A DNA stretch of 5,895 bases from CAJQQY01 sp964352225. Its GTDB lineage: Bacteria; Bacteroidota; Bacteroidia; Chitinophagales; Saprospiraceae. The notes beneath the pieces were generated by a model that ran no database searches, was not told the DNA's origin, and saw nothing but the letters and a program-made list of their open reading frames with translations. The stretch covers positions 1 through 5,895 of the forward strand of contig CAYGRM010000407.1 of the NCBI GenBank assembly GCA_964352225.1. Reading direction: 5' to 3'. Shown here one piece after another: positions 4,632 through 5,895 of the stretch (positions are counted from its first letter, which is position 1; the number at the start of each line of letters is the position of its first letter). A program made the position numbers and the translations under genes.

Positions 4632-5657
4632 ATGAAAACAGCCATTTTTAGTTCCCATTCATTTGAAAAAAGTTTCTTACAAAAAGCAAATACCAATAAT
4701 CATGAATTGCTTTTTTTGGAAACAAAATTAAATGAGCAAACTGCTATCCTAGCAAAAGGATGTGAAGCTGCAAGCATTTTCGTAACCGATGATGCATCCG
4801 CTAAAGTCCTTCAAATTTTAAAGGACGGTGGGATAAAATATTTGGTTTTGCGTTCAGCAGGATTTAATCATGTTGACTTAGAAGAAGCAAATAAATTGGG
4901 TATCAGCATAGTGAGAGTACCTGCGTATTCTCCCTATGCTGTGGCTGAACATGCAGTAGCTCTGATGCTTGCCCTCAATCGAAAACTTATCCGTGCTCAC
5001 AATCGGGTCAGAGATTTGAATTTTTCTTTGGATGGATTGATGGGGTTTGATATGCATGGAAAAACAGTTGGCGTGATTGGTACTGGAAAAATCGGGAGAG
5101 CCGTAATAAGCATTCTTCATGGTTTTGGTTGTCGAATTTTGGTCAACGATTTATTCGAAGATGAAACGTTGGCGAAGAAATATAACATTACTTATACGGA
5201 CTGTTCAACCTTGTGCAAAGAGTCTGACATCATCACACTTCATGTCCCGCTAACTACTAAAACAAAATATCTGATTAATAGAGATTGTATTGCTTCCATG
5301 AAATCTGGAGTGATGCTCATCAATACAAGCCGTGGTGGATTAGTCGATACCAAAGCAGTTATTGATGCATTGAAAATTCGCCAGATTGGCTACTTCGGAA
5401 TGGATGTTTACGAAGAGGAAGAAGGTTTGTTTTTCGAAGACCATTCATCGGATATTTTAATGGATGAAAAGATTGCTCGGCTGATGACATTTAATAATGT
5501 ATTGATAACAAGCCATCAAGCTTTTATGACTGAAACTGCTTTGACCAATATTTCAGAGACGACAATTTTTAATTTGGATTGCTTTGAGCAAAGATTGCAA
5601 AATGAAAATGTAATCACAACTAACAAATACAATTATGAAATCATCAGAAATAAATAA
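4632..5657 (+). CDS. ldhA: D-lactate dehydrogenase-type 2-hydroxyacid dehydrogenase
   Basis: A 341-aa NAD-dependent D-2-hydroxyacid dehydrogenase, most like fermentative D-LDH (pyruvate + NADH to D-lactate + NAD+). The substrate domain carries LVLRSAGFNHVDLEEANKLG (71-90) and VPAYSPYAVAEHAVALMLAL (96-115). The NAD-binding Rossmann loop is GVIGTGKIGRA (147-157), with D173 in the LVND strand end favouring NAD over NADP. The catalytic triad is R234 in NTSRGGLVD, E263 in MDVYEEEEG and H295 in ITSHQAF. The GLFFEDHSSD stretch (265-274) is characteristic of LdhA-like enzymes. All key residues are present and the length is normal, so it should be active. The start at 4632 sits in the AATCATG context shared with ndh and the DUF302 gene. 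Its last 23 nt overlap the next gene. In context it gives a second route, beside NDH-2, for re-oxidising NADH. Confidence 0.9.
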   Translation: MKTAIFSSHSFEKSFLQKANTNNHELLFLETKLNEQTAILAKGCEAASIFVTDDASAKVLQILKDGGIKYLVLRSAGFNHVDLEEANKLGISIVRVPAYSPYAVAEHAVALMLALNRKLIRAHNRVRDLNFSLDGLMGFDMHGKTVGVIGTGKIGRAVISILHGFGCRILVNDLFEDETLAKKYNITYTDCSTLCKESDIITLHVPLTTKTKYLINRDCIASMKSGVMLINTSRGGLVDTKAVIDALKIRQIGYFGMDVYEEEEGLFFEDHSSDILMDEKIARLMTFNNVLITSHQAFMTETALTNISETTIFNLDCFEQRLQNENVITTNKYNYEIIRNK

Positions 5658-5895
5658 AATAGAAAACCTCACCGATGAGGAAAAGGAAAAGTTTTTTCAA
5701 CAATTAGAAAATAATAATGCCTTTTTCAAAGAAGCATTTGAAGCGATGCTGACGCTTGTTGTATCTGACCCATTATTGACTTTTCAAGTAGCAGACTTGA
5801 TAGAATCAGAATATAGAAATCTGTTTCTGATTATTGCAAAAAAACAAACTCAAGAAAATAAAGACGACACCTCTGGATGTTGTTCAACTCATTAA
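5635..5895 (+). CDS. Unknown 86-aa protein with C-terminal CC motif
   Basis: I do not recognise this family. The protein is soluble and mostly helical in appearance. It has an acidic, Lys-rich N-terminus (IENLTDEEKEKFFQQLENNN, 9-28), a more hydrophobic middle (FEAMLTLVVSDPLLTFQVAD, 35-54) and LIESEYRNLFLIIAKK (55-70). The polar tail ends in DDTSGCCSTH. The vicinal pair C82-C83 followed by H86 could be a metal or thiol site at a flexible end. The start at 5635 lies inside the dehydrogenase gene (23-nt overlap, different frame). The next in-frame ATG would remove 37 residues and half of the helical part, so the longer form is preferred. The overlap implies translational coupling to the dehydrogenase. 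The stop is the final codon of the window, so whatever follows is unseen. Confidence 0.65.
   Translation: MKSSEINKIENLTDEEKEKFFQQLENNNAFFKEAFEAMLTLVVSDPLLTFQVADLIESEYRNLFLIIAKKQTQENKDDTSGCCSTH

Noticed and set aside
1..5895. Mobile element, CRISPR array or RNA gene
   Set aside because: I see no transposase or integrase, no terminal inverted repeats with target duplications, no regularly spaced direct repeats and no tRNA or rRNA signature.

Overview
The window is AT-rich, and every gene I can support lies on the + strand. The organism is most likely a member of the Bacteroidota. Starts are ATG behind A-rich leaders, with no convincing Shine-Dalgarno sequences, and three genes share an AATCATG start context. 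The protein families also point there: a short AraC-type regulator of the kind found beside metal-resistance genes in this phylum, a Bacteroidota-like type II NADH dehydrogenase, and small DUF302, DUF5676 and SHOCT proteins. No phylogeny could be run, so this placement is an inference.

Layout. Positions 1-471 encode an AraC-family HTH protein whose N-terminus may lie outside the window. Positions 472-655 are non-coding and hold a candidate Bacteroidota-type promoter (551-582). A 13-bp palindrome at 614-626 has an identical copy at 449-461, inside the end of the AraC gene. Next comes a tight cluster: an ArsR-type regulator with an unusual Cys set (656-970), a His-tailed two-TM peptide (978-1202), a DUF5676 membrane protein (1183-1461, overlapping the previous gene by 20 nt), a lycopene-cyclase-domain-like membrane protein (1461-2159, joined by TAATG), and a type II NADH:quinone oxidoreductase (2162-3526). 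A DUF302 protein follows at 3588-3974. A 51-residue extremely Lys-rich protein (4094-4249) is followed by a strong stem-loop (4264-4318). The last three genes are a one-TM SHOCT protein (4386-4613), a D-lactate dehydrogenase-type enzyme (4632-5657), and an 86-residue unknown protein ending in GCCSTH (5635-5895, overlapping the dehydrogenase gene by 23 nt).

How the parts may work together. Two regulators of families that often sense metals, metalloids or sulfur/redox species precede a run of small envelope proteins, which suggests a metal or redox stress island. The two recognisable enzymes both oxidise NADH: NDH-2 passes electrons to quinone and D-LDH passes them to pyruvate. My working hypothesis is a stress-inducible envelope and NAD+-regeneration module controlled by the ArsR protein through the repeated palindrome. 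No metal pump, carotenoid gene, transposase, tRNA, rRNA or CRISPR array is visible, so the inducer and the role of the lycopene-cyclase-like protein remain open.
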